Shown here: positions 43,770 through 52,282 of the stretch, in pieces
Numbering within the stretch: position 1 is the first letter of the stretch
Layout of the letters: each line of letters opens with the position of its first letter
From: Halogranum rubrum
GTDB taxonomy: Archaea; Halobacteriota; Halobacteria; Halobacteriales; Haloferacaceae
DNA: 64,000 nt
NCBI RefSeq assembly: GCF_900114455.1
Contig: NZ_FOTC01000010.1
Coordinates: 1 to 64,000 of the forward strand
Direction: 5' to 3'
Position numbers and translations under genes: made by a program
The notes under the pieces: model-generated
The model's input: only the letters and a program-made list of their open reading frames with translations
What the model was told of the DNA's origin: nothing
Database searches by the model: none

Positions 43770-44894
43770 ATGACCACACTCCCCACACTGTTCGAGACGT
43801 TCCTGTCAGACATCCGGCCGCAGGAGAATCACAAAGACGCCTACAAGGAGGGCCACGAAACTCTCCGCGATCGCTTGCAGAATGACGACGACATCGACGA
43901 GTTCTACGTTGCAGATTTCCTCCAAGGGAGCTATCGTCGGTGGACGGCCCTCAGACCCCAGGAAGACGAGAAATCCGACGTTGACGTCGTCTTCGTCTCA
44001 GACCTCAACAGCGACATCGATGCCGACGCAGCGCTGGAAAAATGTGAACCGTTCCTGAAGGAGCACTATGAGGGACAGTGGGAACCAAATGCGCACTCCT
44101 ACAAGATCGAGGAAGAAGAGGTTGAAATCGATCTCGTCTTGACAGCCGCACCCAGCGAGGCAACACGCGAAGTCGTGAAATCTCTGGGTTCACTGGACGT
44201 AGGAACAGCACTGAGTCCGGACGACCTTTCGACGGTTGCAGAGGCCCTCAATATCTCGGCAGATGGCGACGACGAGTGGAAGGACGAACCGCTCAAGATC
44301 CCACATCGAGATGAGAACGAGTGGGAGAATACCCATCCCCTCGCGACTATCGCCTTCACTGTAAATAAGAACGATATCACGGATGGTCACTACGTGAACG
44401 TCGTCAAGGCCATCAAATGGTGGCGGCGAACGAAGACTCCCGACGTTGAGGGACCGACGAGCTATCCCCTCGAACACATCGTTGGCCATTGCTGTCCTGA
44501 TGATATCGACAGCGTCGCCGAGGGCGTGACGAGAACGCTCGAAGCAATCACACGGCAGTTCAAGACCGAAGCACTGACTGAGGAAACCCCTACCCTGCCT
44601 GCTCACGGTCTCCCAAAGACTCCAGAGAATAACGCCCTCAAGCAAATCGACGGGGGAGATTTCGCGGCGTTCTACGATGAGGTAGAGGATGCCGCTGAGC
44701 TAGCGCGAACGGCACTGAATGAGGAGGACAAAGAAACGTCGAGAGAATACTGGTTTCAGCTCTTCGGTGAGAAATTCCCTCCATTCGGGAGTGACGACGA
44801 TTCTGACGATGGAGGGGAGAAAGCGATGTCATTGGGGTCGTCGTCGCAAGTAGACGACCCATCGGACCACCAGTTCGCCGAGACGGACAATTGA
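43770..44894 (+). CDS. CBASS cyclic-oligonucleotide synthase (CD-NTase)
   Basis: 374 residues from the ATG at 43770; the in-frame codon at 43725 lies inside the previous gene. The nucleotidyltransferase signature is intact: GSYRRWTA (Gly53-Ser54) followed by KSDVDVVFV with catalytic Asp70 and Asp72, and the third carboxylate Asp121 in VEIDLVLTA. A helical domain follows (YVNVVKAIKWWRR). On phage infection CD-NTases make cyclic di- or trinucleotides that switch on the effector. The C-terminus ends in an acidic Ser/Asp-rich tail, FAETDN, rather than the terminal glycine known to be conjugated in some type II systems. The E2-E1-JAB gene starts eight bases downstream. The nucleotide product cannot be told from sequence alone. 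Confidence 0.88.
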   Translation: MTTLPTLFETFLSDIRPQENHKDAYKEGHETLRDRLQNDDDIDEFYVADFLQGSYRRWTALRPQEDEKSDVDVVFVSDLNSDIDADAALEKCEPFLKEHYEGQWEPNAHSYKIEEEEVEIDLVLTAAPSEATREVVKSLGSLDVGTALSPDDLSTVAEALNISADGDDEWKDEPLKIPHRDENEWENTHPLATIAFTVNKNDITDGHYVNVVKAIKWWRRTKTPDVEGPTSYPLEHIVGHCCPDDIDSVAEGVTRTLEAITRQFKTEALTEETPTLPAHGLPKTPENNALKQIDGGDFAAFYDEVEDAAELARTALNEEDKETSREYWFQLFGEKFPPFGSDDDSDDGGEKAMSLGSSSQVDDPSDHQFAETDN

Positions 44895-44902
44895 CTCGAT
44901 AA

Positions 44903-47239
44903 ATGCCTCCCCGCGAAATTACAGAAGCAGTCGCAGCCATTGCCGAACAGGACGGTGTCACCGTCCTCAATGACCCATATCGACACGATAGCAACGAACG
45001 GTGGGTTGTTAAGATCCGGCTTTGTCCAGACGACTTAGAACCCCATCCGGAGGTGCCACGCGAGACGGAGTGGTATCTCCATCTGCGGGATACGTACCCC
45101 GCTGGCTCAATTGGGATCTATCCTGCGGATCAAGAAGAGAACACCATTACCGCCACATTCCCCCACCAGAAGCTGAACGTTGCTGGAAGTGACGATACCC
45201 CGTGGCGAAGAGGAGATATCTGCGTTGCTCGGTATGGACACACTCTCAGTCAAACGGGAGCCACCGGCGAACCCAGCACAGGTCGTGATCGCCTCTGCTG
45301 GCACATGGACCGAGCATTGCGGTGGTTGAGTAATGCTGCCCAAGGGGAACTTCGGAAACCGGATGAACCGTTTGAAATCCCGGCGTTCGATACGAGTTCG
45401 GACTCGGCTCCGACCATCGCGTTCAACGAGACGCAGGAGGCGTTCTCAGACTGGAAGCAGAGGTATGGACAGTGGGGTACGGTCAATCTCTGCTCGTTGC
45501 CGACCGCCGAAGAGACATACGCGACTGGAACGTTCAACGACTGCGACGATGGAGTCGTCTATCAGCCACAATGGGGAGGATACATCGATGCGAATCCTGA
45601 TGACTCTATTTCCGGGGCGTGGGCACTGTTAGAAGAGGTGCCGATTGAACCACCGTGGCAGGCTCCGGAAACGTGGGAAGATTTAGACGTGTTTTTCGAT
45701 GGCACCGAGACCGACCCGTACGAACTACGGGCAAATATCAAGCCCGTGTTAGACGATGAACCGGTCAAGATCCTTCTAATCGGGTTCCCCATCCCAGCAA
45801 CGGTCGACGGCGATCCTGAGATTATTTATTGGCAACCAATCGAGATACAGGGGTTCAAAGATCCGAATGACCTCTCCGGCGGATTTCGAGATACTGGAAA
45901 GGGACCAGAGATAGCTGAACGGCGGGAAGCGAGAGAGGAACAGATTCGGTGGCTGGACTCGGACAACTGGTCGCATGAGCAGCTCACCCGACGCGGACAT
46001 ATGACGGAGTGGTTTCTGGATCGCAGTATCGTGCTCATCGGGGCGGGAGCGCTCGGCAGTGCAGTTGCTGAAAATCTAGTTCGAGCCGGCTGTCAGCAGC
46101 TTACCATCGTCGACAACGACAAGTATGAGATCGGCAACGTAGCTCGCCACACGCTAACAATTGATGACGTGGGGCGAAACAAGGCGTCAGCAATAGCAGA
46201 CCGGCTCCAGTCAGTTGCGCCGTACGCGCAGGTCATCGATGTAGATAGCGCCTTTCCACCGAGCGGGGAGTTTCCAGAGCCAGTTAAAGACGCAGAGGTA
46301 GTGATTGACTGTACTGCTTCACGGGGAGTTCGGCGCGCTCTCGATGAGATTCGATGGGATCACCCGGTCGTGTTTTGCTCCGCTGCCATGGGACGGCGAG
46401 CAAATCGGTTGTTCTGCTTCACTGCCTACTCACATACCTTCCCGTACAGCGATTATAACGAAGCGTTCGATCCATGGCGGTTGCAAGAACAGATCGAATG
46501 GGACGAAGACGAGGATGCGATTCCCGAGCGAGTTGGCTGCTGGCACCCAGCATCGGTTATCCGAACTGACCGGGTGATGACCTGGGCTGGAACAGTGACA
46601 CGGCTCCTCGATCAGGCGACGACATTGAGTCTGCGCGAGAATAACCTCACCGTGCTCGAGACCGGTGGTGACGACGAGTTGCCGACGATTTCGCGGGCAG
46701 CACAACCCTTCCAAGACGGAATAATATGGCAGGCGCCAGAATCGCCAATCACCGTACAGATTCCGTCCACCTGTCTCGAATCGATGTACGATCGCTGCCG
46801 AAAAGAGCATCCCTGTGAGACGGGCGGTATTCTCGCTGGAACCGACCGGATCGATGGACCAGCACTGGTAGTCAATGCTCGAGACCCACCGCGGGACTCC
46901 ATTCAAGAACCAACGCGATTCCTCCGGGGAACCGACAAAGTCGAGGAATGGCTCAAAGACGCCAGGGAGAGCATCGGCATCGAATATCTCGGCGAATGGC
47001 ACTTCCATCCCGACGCCCCGCCCGAGATCAGTAGAGAAGATCGCAAAGCAATGAATGAGATTGCTACCGACGACGGCTACGACTGCCCTCATCCCCTCCT
47101 TTTCATCGTTGGTCAGGACGAGGATAGCCAGTTCACGATCAACGCCTATCTCTTCCACGATAGTAAGGAATACGAACAATTAGAACAGATTGACAACCCA
47201 GATGCTGCTACAACTCTCGATGTCGGTGATGACAGATGA
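44903..47239 (+). CDS. CBASS E2-E1-JAB fusion (Cap2 and Cap3 in one protein)
   Basis: 778 residues combining three ubiquitin-system domains. E2-like domain, about 1-150: the UBC pattern with His88 in FPHQKLN and catalytic-type Cys107 in GDICVAR. E1/ThiF domain, about 360-600: nucleotide-binding IGAGALGSAVAE (Gly380, Gly382, Gly385), Asp404 in IVDND, Asn426-Lys427, and likely adenylate/thioester Cys546 in VGCWHPA. JAB/JAMM protease domain, about 615-760: Glu639 in CETGGILAG, then His700-x-His702 in GEWHFHPD, Ser710 and Asp713. In type II CBASS, Cap2 (E1-E2) attaches the CD-NTase to targets and primes it, and Cap3 (JAB) removes it; they are usually separate proteins. All three active sites look intact. 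The start of the TIR-SAVED gene overlaps its stop (ATGA). Confidence 0.88.
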   Translation: MPPREITEAVAAIAEQDGVTVLNDPYRHDSNERWVVKIRLCPDDLEPHPEVPRETEWYLHLRDTYPAGSIGIYPADQEENTITATFPHQKLNVAGSDDTPWRRGDICVARYGHTLSQTGATGEPSTGRDRLCWHMDRALRWLSNAAQGELRKPDEPFEIPAFDTSSDSAPTIAFNETQEAFSDWKQRYGQWGTVNLCSLPTAEETYATGTFNDCDDGVVYQPQWGGYIDANPDDSISGAWALLEEVPIEPPWQAPETWEDLDVFFDGTETDPYELRANIKPVLDDEPVKILLIGFPIPATVDGDPEIIYWQPIEIQGFKDPNDLSGGFRDTGKGPEIAERREAREEQIRWLDSDNWSHEQLTRRGHMTEWFLDRSIVLIGAGALGSAVAENLVRAGCQQLTIVDNDKYEIGNVARHTLTIDDVGRNKASAIADRLQSVAPYAQVIDVDSAFPPSGEFPEPVKDAEVVIDCTASRGVRRALDEIRWDHPVVFCSAAMGRRANRLFCFTAYSHTFPYSDYNEAFDPWRLQEQIEWDEDEDAIPERVGCWHPASVIRTDRVMTWAGTVTRLLDQATTLSLRENNLTVLETGGDDELPTISRAAQPFQDGIIWQAPESPITVQIPSTCLESMYDRCRKEHPCETGGILAGTDRIDGPALVVNARDPPRDSIQEPTRFLRGTDKVEEWLKDARESIGIEYLGEWHFHPDAPPEISREDRKAMNEIATDDGYDCPHPLLFIVGQDEDSQFTINAYLFHDSKEYEQLEQIDNPDAATTLDVGDDR

Positions 47240-48483
47240 CTGACCCAACTGGGCGTGTATTTCTCAGCTATAAGCACGAACAGACGGACGTCGCCAACTT
47301 CCTGCAATCAGAACTGGAGCGACACGGTGTCCCGATTTGGCGGGATATCTTCGATTTGAAGCCGGAGCCACTCAGAGATGAGATCATCGAACAGTTGGAG
47401 AACCCGAGAACGGCCAGTGGCATCGCGCTCGTCAGTGAAGAAGTGTCTGACTCTGACATCATCCTCAACGACGAGCTACCAGGGTTCAAAAATCGATGGG
47501 ACTCCGATGACGACTTTTTCGTGGTCGTCGTGCCGTGTCCCGACATCAAAGTTAGTGAAGCCAAATCAATTCTCAATGAAGCCCCGATTCTACACGACTT
47601 CTCTGCCTGGAAGATGGTCCCCCTTGAAGCGACCACTTCTGACGAAGCTGCAGATATCGTCGATTCAGTATTATCAGAGCGTATAGAGCGTATTGATGGA
47701 TATCTACCAGAAGGTGAGCCTATCGAGTGTTCACTCGACACCTACGAATCACCAGCTCATGATATCGATCCCGCGATTGCTATCGACTGGTCCAGTTCCT
47801 TCGAACAAGGACTGCCTTCAGAAGAGGAGTGGAATCAACGTCTGATCCCGGCGTTATCTACGGTCACCGACTGCCTCAGCCAGAAAGCGTCAGGCCGCCG
47901 CCTCCGGTTCCGCGGTCGAACGCATCTTCCGGCTGCATTCGCAGCCGGGTACTGTCTCCCGACCACACGCCGTATCCCAGCATCGTGGGTGCAACCCAGA
48001 GGTACTGACGGAGGTACAGAATGGACGCTTGAAATCGATGGAGAGGATAGTGGAGTGGAAGGCGCTCTTCAACGACGTCCGAACCACGGGTCCGAGCTAG
48101 CTGTTCTCGTCAATGTTGCCGCCGATGTACAGCCCGAGATAGATCAGATGCACGATCAGCTTCCGGATTTCAACGGAGTTCTCAAATTGACACCCGAGGA
48201 TGGCCCCGGTATAGAATTAACCCCAGCAGAGGCAGTTCATGCTGCCGATGTGTTCCGTACCGAGGTTCGGAACGCAATCAAACAGCTGCCAAAAACATCG
48301 ACCATACATCTCTTCATGGCGGGTCCCATGGGGCTTGCCTTTCTATTCGGCCAACAATCGAATACACTCCGGCCGATCCAGACCTACCTCTTCAACAAAG
48401 ACGATGGGCAATACTATCCTGCTGGTCGTTTACAGACCCAGCCACTCTCAAACGACTCAGATACACCATCTGAAGAGCAGTAG
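47236..48483 (+). CDS. CBASS effector, TIR-SAVED fusion
   Basis: 415 residues. The N-terminal TIR domain (about 6-150) opens with RVFLSYKHEQTDVANFLQSE, has VPIWRDIFDLKPE as its second block, and carries a likely catalytic Glu80 in SDSDIILNDEL. TIR domains of this kind degrade NAD+. The C-terminal SAVED domain (about 190-405) shows HLPAAFAAGYCLP and the family-typical FMAGPMGLAFLFGQQSNTL plus IQTYLFN near the end; SAVED binds cyclic nucleotides and drives filament assembly in characterised TIR-SAVED effectors. Together they predict abortive NAD+ depletion on infection. It is the last gene of the operon. A short T run (48506-48510) lies 23 bases after the stop. Confidence 0.87.
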   Translation: MTDPTGRVFLSYKHEQTDVANFLQSELERHGVPIWRDIFDLKPEPLRDEIIEQLENPRTASGIALVSEEVSDSDIILNDELPGFKNRWDSDDDFFVVVVPCPDIKVSEAKSILNEAPILHDFSAWKMVPLEATTSDEAADIVDSVLSERIERIDGYLPEGEPIECSLDTYESPAHDIDPAIAIDWSSSFEQGLPSEEEWNQRLIPALSTVTDCLSQKASGRRLRFRGRTHLPAAFAAGYCLPTTRRIPASWVQPRGTDGGTEWTLEIDGEDSGVEGALQRRPNHGSELAVLVNVAADVQPEIDQMHDQLPDFNGVLKLTPEDGPGIELTPAEAVHAADVFRTEVRNAIKQLPKTSTIHLFMAGPMGLAFLFGQQSNTLRPIQTYLFNKDDGQYYPAGRLQTQPLSNDSDTPSEEQ

Positions 48484-48505
48484 CAACCTCGGCTGTACTC
48501 CTCGC

Positions 48506-48510
48506 TTTTT
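48506..48510 (+). terminator. T-run, possible terminator of the CBASS operon
   Basis: Five consecutive T residues 23 bases after the stop codon of the TIR-SAVED gene, in intergenic DNA before the next promoter. Archaeal RNA polymerase terminates at short T runs without a hairpin, so this is plausible but weak. Confidence 0.3.
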
Positions 48511-48542
48511 GACTGTATAGCGGTGAAAATCCCCCATCGGAC

Positions 48543-48583
48543 TTAACCAACATTCCTCCATTTCGTCCGCAGTTGTTGGTTAA
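48543..48583. repeat. Spaced inverted repeat, copy 2 of 5
   Basis: TTAACCAACA (48543-48552) and TGTTGGTTAA (48574-48583), perfect arms, 21-base spacer, between the CBASS effector and the RadA-like/PolB2-like operon. The same arms and spacing as at 16766 and 62289, with an unrelated spacer. Confidence 0.75.
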
Positions 48584-48715
48584 TAGTTTTGAGGTAGGAA
48601 TGATTCAGGAACCCTTCCTGGAAACGTCGCACTGGAACTCAAAACACGGTGACAGAACCGCCGTACTCACCCTATTAGTTCCGTTTCCTGAAACGCGGAA
48701 GCGACACGCCGCGGC

Positions 48716-48721
48716 TTATCG
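48716..48721 (+). promoter_or_regulatory. Promoter box of the RadA-like/PolB2-like operon
   Basis: TTATCG at 48716-48721, 24-29 bases before the ATG at 48745, fits a leaderless haloarchaeal promoter. Upstream, TTCCTGGAAAC (48615-48625) and TTTCCTGAAAC (48684-48694) resemble the TTTCCGGAAAC palindromes at the Orc1-CBASS promoter. Confidence 0.4.
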
Positions 48722-48744
48722 GCCCGGTCGGCATCTAGTTGAGT

Positions 48745-49713
48745 ATGTTCGAAGACTCCACGTCGACGTCGAGCACGTCGTCGAAGCAGCTAGCGGTGAG
48801 TCCACCATCACGGGGGGCAGATCGGAATCAGAATCTCGTCGACAAAGCCGATCCGGGGGGCGAAAACATCCTGTTTCCCTCGCTCGACGACGGCATCACG
48901 CTTCTAGATATCAAGGGTGGTCGTGGGGTCCCGATACTCCAGTCCATCGTCCTCGATCATTTGCTCATGCACGACGGGCCCGCCTTCTGGGTCGATGCTT
49001 ACGGGCACGCTACAACGACTGCGCTCGCGCGGATATCGCCTAGCCAACGGCTGCTCGACCGTATCCACGTTGCGCGGGGCTTCACTGCCTATCAGCATTT
49101 TGGAGCGGTCTGCGATCTCCCAAGGGCGGTAAATCAGCACGTCCAACAGACCACGGCAACAGAGGCCAGCGCGACGAATTCCCAGTCATCTGGACGCGAC
49201 GACGAGACAGCTCAGTACACCCCTTCACTCATGGTCGCCCCAGTCGTCGACGCGCAATACCGTGCCGACGACACGCTTGGGGAAACCCATGCAGCGACAC
49301 TCCAAGCGCGTACGCTCGCACGGCTCGCGACCTACGCCGAAGGTTACGACATCCCGGTTCTCGTTACCCGAACCAAGCCCGATGGGTTCACGGCATCTGT
49401 CGCCACGGCGGCTGAGCACCACTTAGAGTGCGAGCAAACGCGGATGGGGCCACGGTTCGTCGGTGACGAGTTCGAAACGCTCGTCTATCCCGTCGACAGC
49501 GGCGCCTACTACCAGACGACGTTTGCCTACTGGCGGCAGCTGCTCGGTGCTCGTGCGAAACAGGTCGGACTGGAACCGGCCGCGCCCCCGACCCCGACAG
49601 ATGCCACCGACGGCATCGGACTGGGCGTGACGGCCGACGGATCGACCGCATCGCTCACCGCAAACCCACTCCTCGATGCGTGGACTGGCACTGTCGGTGC
49701 TGGAGGCCAATAG
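48745..49713 (+). CDS. RadA/RecA-like protein lacking a Walker A motif
   Basis: 322 residues from the ATG at 48745, preferred over the TTG two codons earlier. RecA-family traits remain: AFWVDAYGHATTTALARISPS then LLDRIHVARGFTAYQHFGAV (matching the RadA segment after the DTE motif), and ARLATYAEGYDIPVLVTRTK (matching the strand after Walker B). Where Walker A should be there is DIKGGRGVPILQSIV with no GKT/S lysine, and the Walker B Asp is not obvious, so ATP hydrolysis is unlikely. It resembles inactivated RadA paralogues found next to archaeal polB2 and recalls bacterial ImuA. The stop is two bases from the next start, so the three genes form one operon. Confidence 0.65.
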   Translation: MFEDSTSTSSTSSKQLAVSPPSRGADRNQNLVDKADPGGENILFPSLDDGITLLDIKGGRGVPILQSIVLDHLLMHDGPAFWVDAYGHATTTALARISPSQRLLDRIHVARGFTAYQHFGAVCDLPRAVNQHVQQTTATEASATNSQSSGRDDETAQYTPSLMVAPVVDAQYRADDTLGETHAATLQARTLARLATYAEGYDIPVLVTRTKPDGFTASVATAAEHHLECEQTRMGPRFVGDEFETLVYPVDSGAYYQTTFAYWRQLLGARAKQVGLEPAAPPTPTDATDGIGLGVTADGSTASLTANPLLDAWTGTVGAGGQ

Positions 49714-49715
49714 CG

Positions 49716-50021
49716 ATGGGGCGGACCAATCCGACGTACCGGGACGCACTACGAGCCATCGAGGACCGGTGGGCGGACTTCCGTCGTGCGCTTCGTCGTC
49801 GCGACCAACCACGGTTCGATCAGTTGTTCACCTACGCTCGCGAGCACGCCGATGCAAGTGGGCTATTGAATCACCAGAACCCGTTCCTGCCGGCGCTCCT
49901 CAGCATCGATCTCGAACAGGAAGCACGACTCGAAAGCCTCGAAGATCGCCTCAAGAATCTCGAGGAAGCACGCGAAGCCGAATACGACCCGGAGGCCGAC
50001 CCGCGCGATGGAAACGAGTAG
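49716..50021 (+). CDS. Small helical protein of the PolB2-like operon
   Basis: 101 residues from the ATG at 49716; longer frames would begin inside the RadA-like gene. It is almost wholly helical and charged (YRDALRAIEDRWADFRRALR, then ARLESLEDRLKNLEEAREAE), with a predicted coiled coil near the C-terminus. No catalytic motif or zinc ligand. Small proteins in this position between an inactivated RadA and PolB2 may bridge the two. Function unknown. Confidence 0.65.
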   Translation: MGRTNPTYRDALRAIEDRWADFRRALRRRDQPRFDQLFTYAREHADASGLLNHQNPFLPALLSIDLEQEARLESLEDRLKNLEEAREAEYDPEADPRDGNE

Positions 50022-50023
50022 CC

Positions 50024-52189
50024 ATGCCGTTCACAATCGACTATCTCGATGACGGCCGCATCCTCGAATGGAAGACGGGAGCCGACGGTGCCGTCGTAAC
50101 CGAGTATGACGACTACACACCGCGTTTCTACGTCGCCCCGCGCTCCCCCGACGTAGATATCGACCTCACGAACCTTCGAACGGTCTACGAGCGTCACCCC
50201 GATGTTGTCGCGACCGAGGTCGTCCCCCGGCGGCCCGGCTTCCGTCGCGGCGACGAGGATGTCCTCGCTGTTGACGTCAGCCACATCGACCGAGTCACAT
50301 CGCTTGCTCGGCAGGCACGCCAGTTGTCCGACTACCCGGTTGGGGATCTCGCCTGCTTCAACGTCGACCTCTCACGAGAGTTCAGGTACTGTCTCGAGAA
50401 CAATGTGAACCCGACGCCAGCGAGGGATCTCTCCACACTCCGACTCAGCGTCCCGCTGACGGAGACGAGCGGCGACGAGTACACTGAACTGTCCGTCGCC
50501 GGCGAGACGGTTACAGGCCCGCCAGCGGACATCCTGACGGCAGTACAGGCGGCGCTCGACCAACACGACCCGGATGTCCTCGTGTGCTCGACAAGCCAAA
50601 TCATTCCGACCCTGTACGGGATGGCTGCCAGCGCCGGCGTCGACGACTTCTCGCTGAGCCGGTGGGCCGATGTTGACTACCAGCAGCTTGCGAGCCGATC
50701 GACCTACGCGAGCTACGGACGAGTCGGGCACTCTCCAGCGCGATACAATGTGCCCGGGCGAGCAATTATCGACAAGAGTAACACCTTCTTTTTCGGTGAG
50801 ACCAACATCGACGGCGTCCTCGACCTCGTCTCGCGGTCGCGCAAACCGATTCAGGAGGCAGCCTGGGCATCGATTGGCAACATACTCACCGCCATCCAGA
50901 TCTGCGAAGCCCACAAGCGAGGAGTTCTCGTCCCGTGGAACTCTTGGCGGCACGAGGAGTACAAATCGATGGGAACGCTCCACGACGCCGACCGTGGTGG
51001 GTTCATTTTCGCGCCGGAAGTCGGCCTACACGAGGACGTCCACGAACTCGACTTCTCGTCGTTGTACCCGAACATCATCTGTACGAGGAACGTGTCTCCC
51101 GACGTGATCCGGTGTGAGTGCCATCGCGGCCGCGACGATGTCCCCGACCTCGGCTATTCGATCTGTGACGAACGCGGCTATCTCGTCGACGTCCTCCAGC
51201 CGATCATCGATGCGCGTGACGAGATCAAGGCCGCGATCCGTCGCGAACAAGAACGCGACGACCCTGACGAGGAACGCCTCGAAGAACTTGAAGGGCGGTC
51301 GGGAGCCCTGAAATGGATCCTCGTCGCTTGCTTTGGGTATCAAGGATTCAACAACGCGAAATATGGGAGAATCGAGTGCCATGAGGCAATCAACGCATTC
51401 GCTCGCGAAATTCTGTTGACGGCGAAGCAATGCTTCGAAGCCGGTGGCTGGCGTGTCGTCCACGGCATCGTCGATTCGATTTGGGTGACACCGGATCCGG
51501 GCGTCGACGACAACCAGCGAGAGAATCTCACGGAACTCGCGACCGAAATCACCGAAGCAGTCGACATTCGGCTCGAGTACGAAGCTCACTACGACTGGGT
51601 GGCGTTCGTACCACAACGTGAGAGTGACGTCGGCGCGCTGACGAAGTACTTCGGAAAGGTCGCTGGCGATGACGAGTTCAAAGTCCGTGGCATTGAGGCT
51701 CGACAGCGGTCGACGCCGCCGTTCATCGGGAACGTCCAGCGGGAGTGTCTCGAACGGCTCGACGCAACTCGATCCCCAAGAGCCGTCCTCGGCTGTCTCA
51801 AACGGGCGATCACCAGCCTCGAAGCGGGTGAGGTGCCGGTGGAGCAGCTCGTCGAGCGGAATCGTGTTTCCAAACCACTCGAAGGCTATACACAGAACAC
51901 ACAGAACGTCGCGGCGCTGAAGCGTGCTCGCGACCAGGACCTCGCAGTTCATCCTGGCCAAGATATCAGGTACGTGGTCGTCGACGACAACAAAACTTCG
52001 CGGGAGCGTGTCGCCCTCGCCCACGAAGAGTTCGATACGTACGACTCGTCGTACTACGAAACCCAGCTCGTCCGTGCTGTCGAAAGCATCCTCTCCCCGC
52101 TCGGGTGGGATCGAACAGATATTCGACGGGAGCTCGCTGAGACACGGAAGTTGGATCTGACCGAGTTCACTGCTGTCGATCCCAAGTAA
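50024..52189 (+). CDS. B-family DNA polymerase with altered motifs, PolB2-like
   Basis: 721 residues from the ATG at 50024, two bases after the previous stop. Polymerase motif A is intact (ELDFSSLYPNII, Asp343). Motif B is unusual (ALKWILVACFGYQGFNNAKY), keeping Lys430 and the final Asn-x-x-Tyr-Gly. Motif C reads VVHGIVDSIWV instead of the usual YGDTDS: the second, catalytic Asp484 is kept and the first is Ile482. The expected Exo I D-x-E is absent (ARDLSTLRLSVPL), so proofreading is probably lost. These changes match archaeal PolB2, which has been linked to lesion bypass. The operon with an inactivated RadA resembles the bacterial ImuA-ImuB-DnaE2 mutasome. A translesion role is inferred. Confidence 0.72.
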   Translation: MPFTIDYLDDGRILEWKTGADGAVVTEYDDYTPRFYVAPRSPDVDIDLTNLRTVYERHPDVVATEVVPRRPGFRRGDEDVLAVDVSHIDRVTSLARQARQLSDYPVGDLACFNVDLSREFRYCLENNVNPTPARDLSTLRLSVPLTETSGDEYTELSVAGETVTGPPADILTAVQAALDQHDPDVLVCSTSQIIPTLYGMAASAGVDDFSLSRWADVDYQQLASRSTYASYGRVGHSPARYNVPGRAIIDKSNTFFFGETNIDGVLDLVSRSRKPIQEAAWASIGNILTAIQICEAHKRGVLVPWNSWRHEEYKSMGTLHDADRGGFIFAPEVGLHEDVHELDFSSLYPNIICTRNVSPDVIRCECHRGRDDVPDLGYSICDERGYLVDVLQPIIDARDEIKAAIRREQERDDPDEERLEELEGRSGALKWILVACFGYQGFNNAKYGRIECHEAINAFAREILLTAKQCFEAGGWRVVHGIVDSIWVTPDPGVDDNQRENLTELATEITEAVDIRLEYEAHYDWVAFVPQRESDVGALTKYFGKVAGDDEFKVRGIEARQRSTPPFIGNVQRECLERLDATRSPRAVLGCLKRAITSLEAGEVPVEQLVERNRVSKPLEGYTQNTQNVAALKRARDQDLAVHPGQDIRYVVVDDNKTSRERVALAHEEFDTYDSSYYETQLVRAVESILSPLGWDRTDIRRELAETRKLDLTEFTAVDPK

Positions 52190-52251
52190 TCAGCCGTCGG
52201 AAACAGATCAACCCGCCTCATTTCACAGTTCTCGACAATGCCTCCATGGCA

Positions 52252-52259
52252 TTTATTAA
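52252..52259 (+). promoter_or_regulatory. Promoter box of the giant GHKL gene
   Basis: TTTATTAA at 52252-52259 lies 24-31 bases before the ATG at 52283 and therefore supports that start, giving a leaderless transcript independent of the polymerase operon. Confidence 0.6.
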
Positions 52260-52282
52260 CGATTTACGCATCTGTCGATAGC

